The notes below the pieces were generated by a model. It had not been told where the DNA came from and did not search any database. It saw only the letters and a program-made list of their open reading frames with translations. A stretch of DNA of 5,444 bases from Firmicutes bacterium UBA3941 (GTDB taxonomy: Bacteria; Bacillota; Clostridia; Caldicoprobacterales; UBA3941). Below, one piece after another: positions 5,426 through 5,444 of the stretch. Both the position numbers and the translations under genes were made by a program. Position 1 is the stretch's first letter; every line of letters begins with the position of its first letter. The stretch covers positions 1 to 5,444 of the forward strand of contig DGDX01000015.1 in NCBI GenBank assembly GCA_002385665.1. The letters are read 5' to 3'.

Positions 5426-5444
5426 CTGTCTCTTATACACATCT
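5426..5444. other. Tn5/Nextera mosaic-end adapter sequence (library artefact)
   Basis: The last 19 bases, CTGTCTCTTATACACATCT, are an exact copy of the 19-bp Tn5 mosaic end used in tagmentation libraries (reverse complement AGATGTGTATAAGAGACAG). They sit flush against the window end and interrupt the carboxypeptidase gene just before its conserved HYTTAYDLA segment. No transposase or other Tn5 sequence is present, so untrimmed adapter is far likelier than a real insertion. Confidence 0.93.

Noticed and set aside
5426..5444. Genuine Tn5-type transposon end inserted in the carboxypeptidase gene
   Set aside because: It is the exact hyperactive mosaic-end sequence used in library kits, lies precisely at the window end, and no transposon sequence follows it.

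Overview
The window looks like ordinary chromosomal sequence from a Gram-positive, probably anaerobic member of the Firmicutes (Clostridia-like). This is inferred from the gene set: a DUF1846/UPF0371 protein, a DacF-type D,D-carboxypeptidase and an Old-Yellow-Enzyme-type flavin oxidoreductase with an iron-sulfur-type cysteine cluster. Strong GGAGG ribosome binding sites, AT-rich intergenic DNA and U-tract terminators fit the same picture. No rRNA, tRNA, CRISPR array, insertion sequence or phage gene was seen, and the species cannot be named from this sequence.

Layout, left to right: (1) a D-2-hydroxyacid dehydrogenase of the glyoxylate/hydroxypyruvate reductase type on the + strand (82-1062), with a promoter and strong RBS; (2) a DUF1846/UPF0371 protein on the - strand (1048-2565), whose 3' end overlaps the dehydrogenase by 15 bp; (3) a 456-bp AT-rich divergent intergenic region (2566-3021) with candidate promoters in both directions, a perfect 9+9 palindrome and a perfect 10-bp inverted repeat 47 nt apart; (4) a family I inorganic pyrophosphatase on the + strand (3022-3573); (5) a single-domain OYE-family flavin oxidoreductase on the - strand (3542-4594) that starts at TTG and overlaps the pyrophosphatase by 32 bp; its terminator lies inside the pyrophosphatase reading frame; (6) a 158-bp gap with a terminator for the next gene and a promoter for the oxidoreductase; (7) the C-terminal part of a DacF/PBP5-like D-alanyl-D-alanine carboxypeptidase on the - strand (from 4753, running off the right end).

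The last 19 bases (5426-5444) exactly match the Tn5/Nextera mosaic-end adapter. They are very probably untrimmed library sequence, so the apparent N-terminus 'MCIRDR' of the last reading frame is not biological and genomic sequence ends at about 5425.

The genes do not form an obvious pathway. They are two convergent pairs plus an independent cell-wall gene. The most interesting biology is in the arrangement (both convergent pairs overlap at their 3' ends, one with an embedded terminator), the structured intergenic region, and the compact OYE protein with a C-terminal Cys cluster but no FAD/NAD(P)H domain. I found no convincing new multi-gene system.
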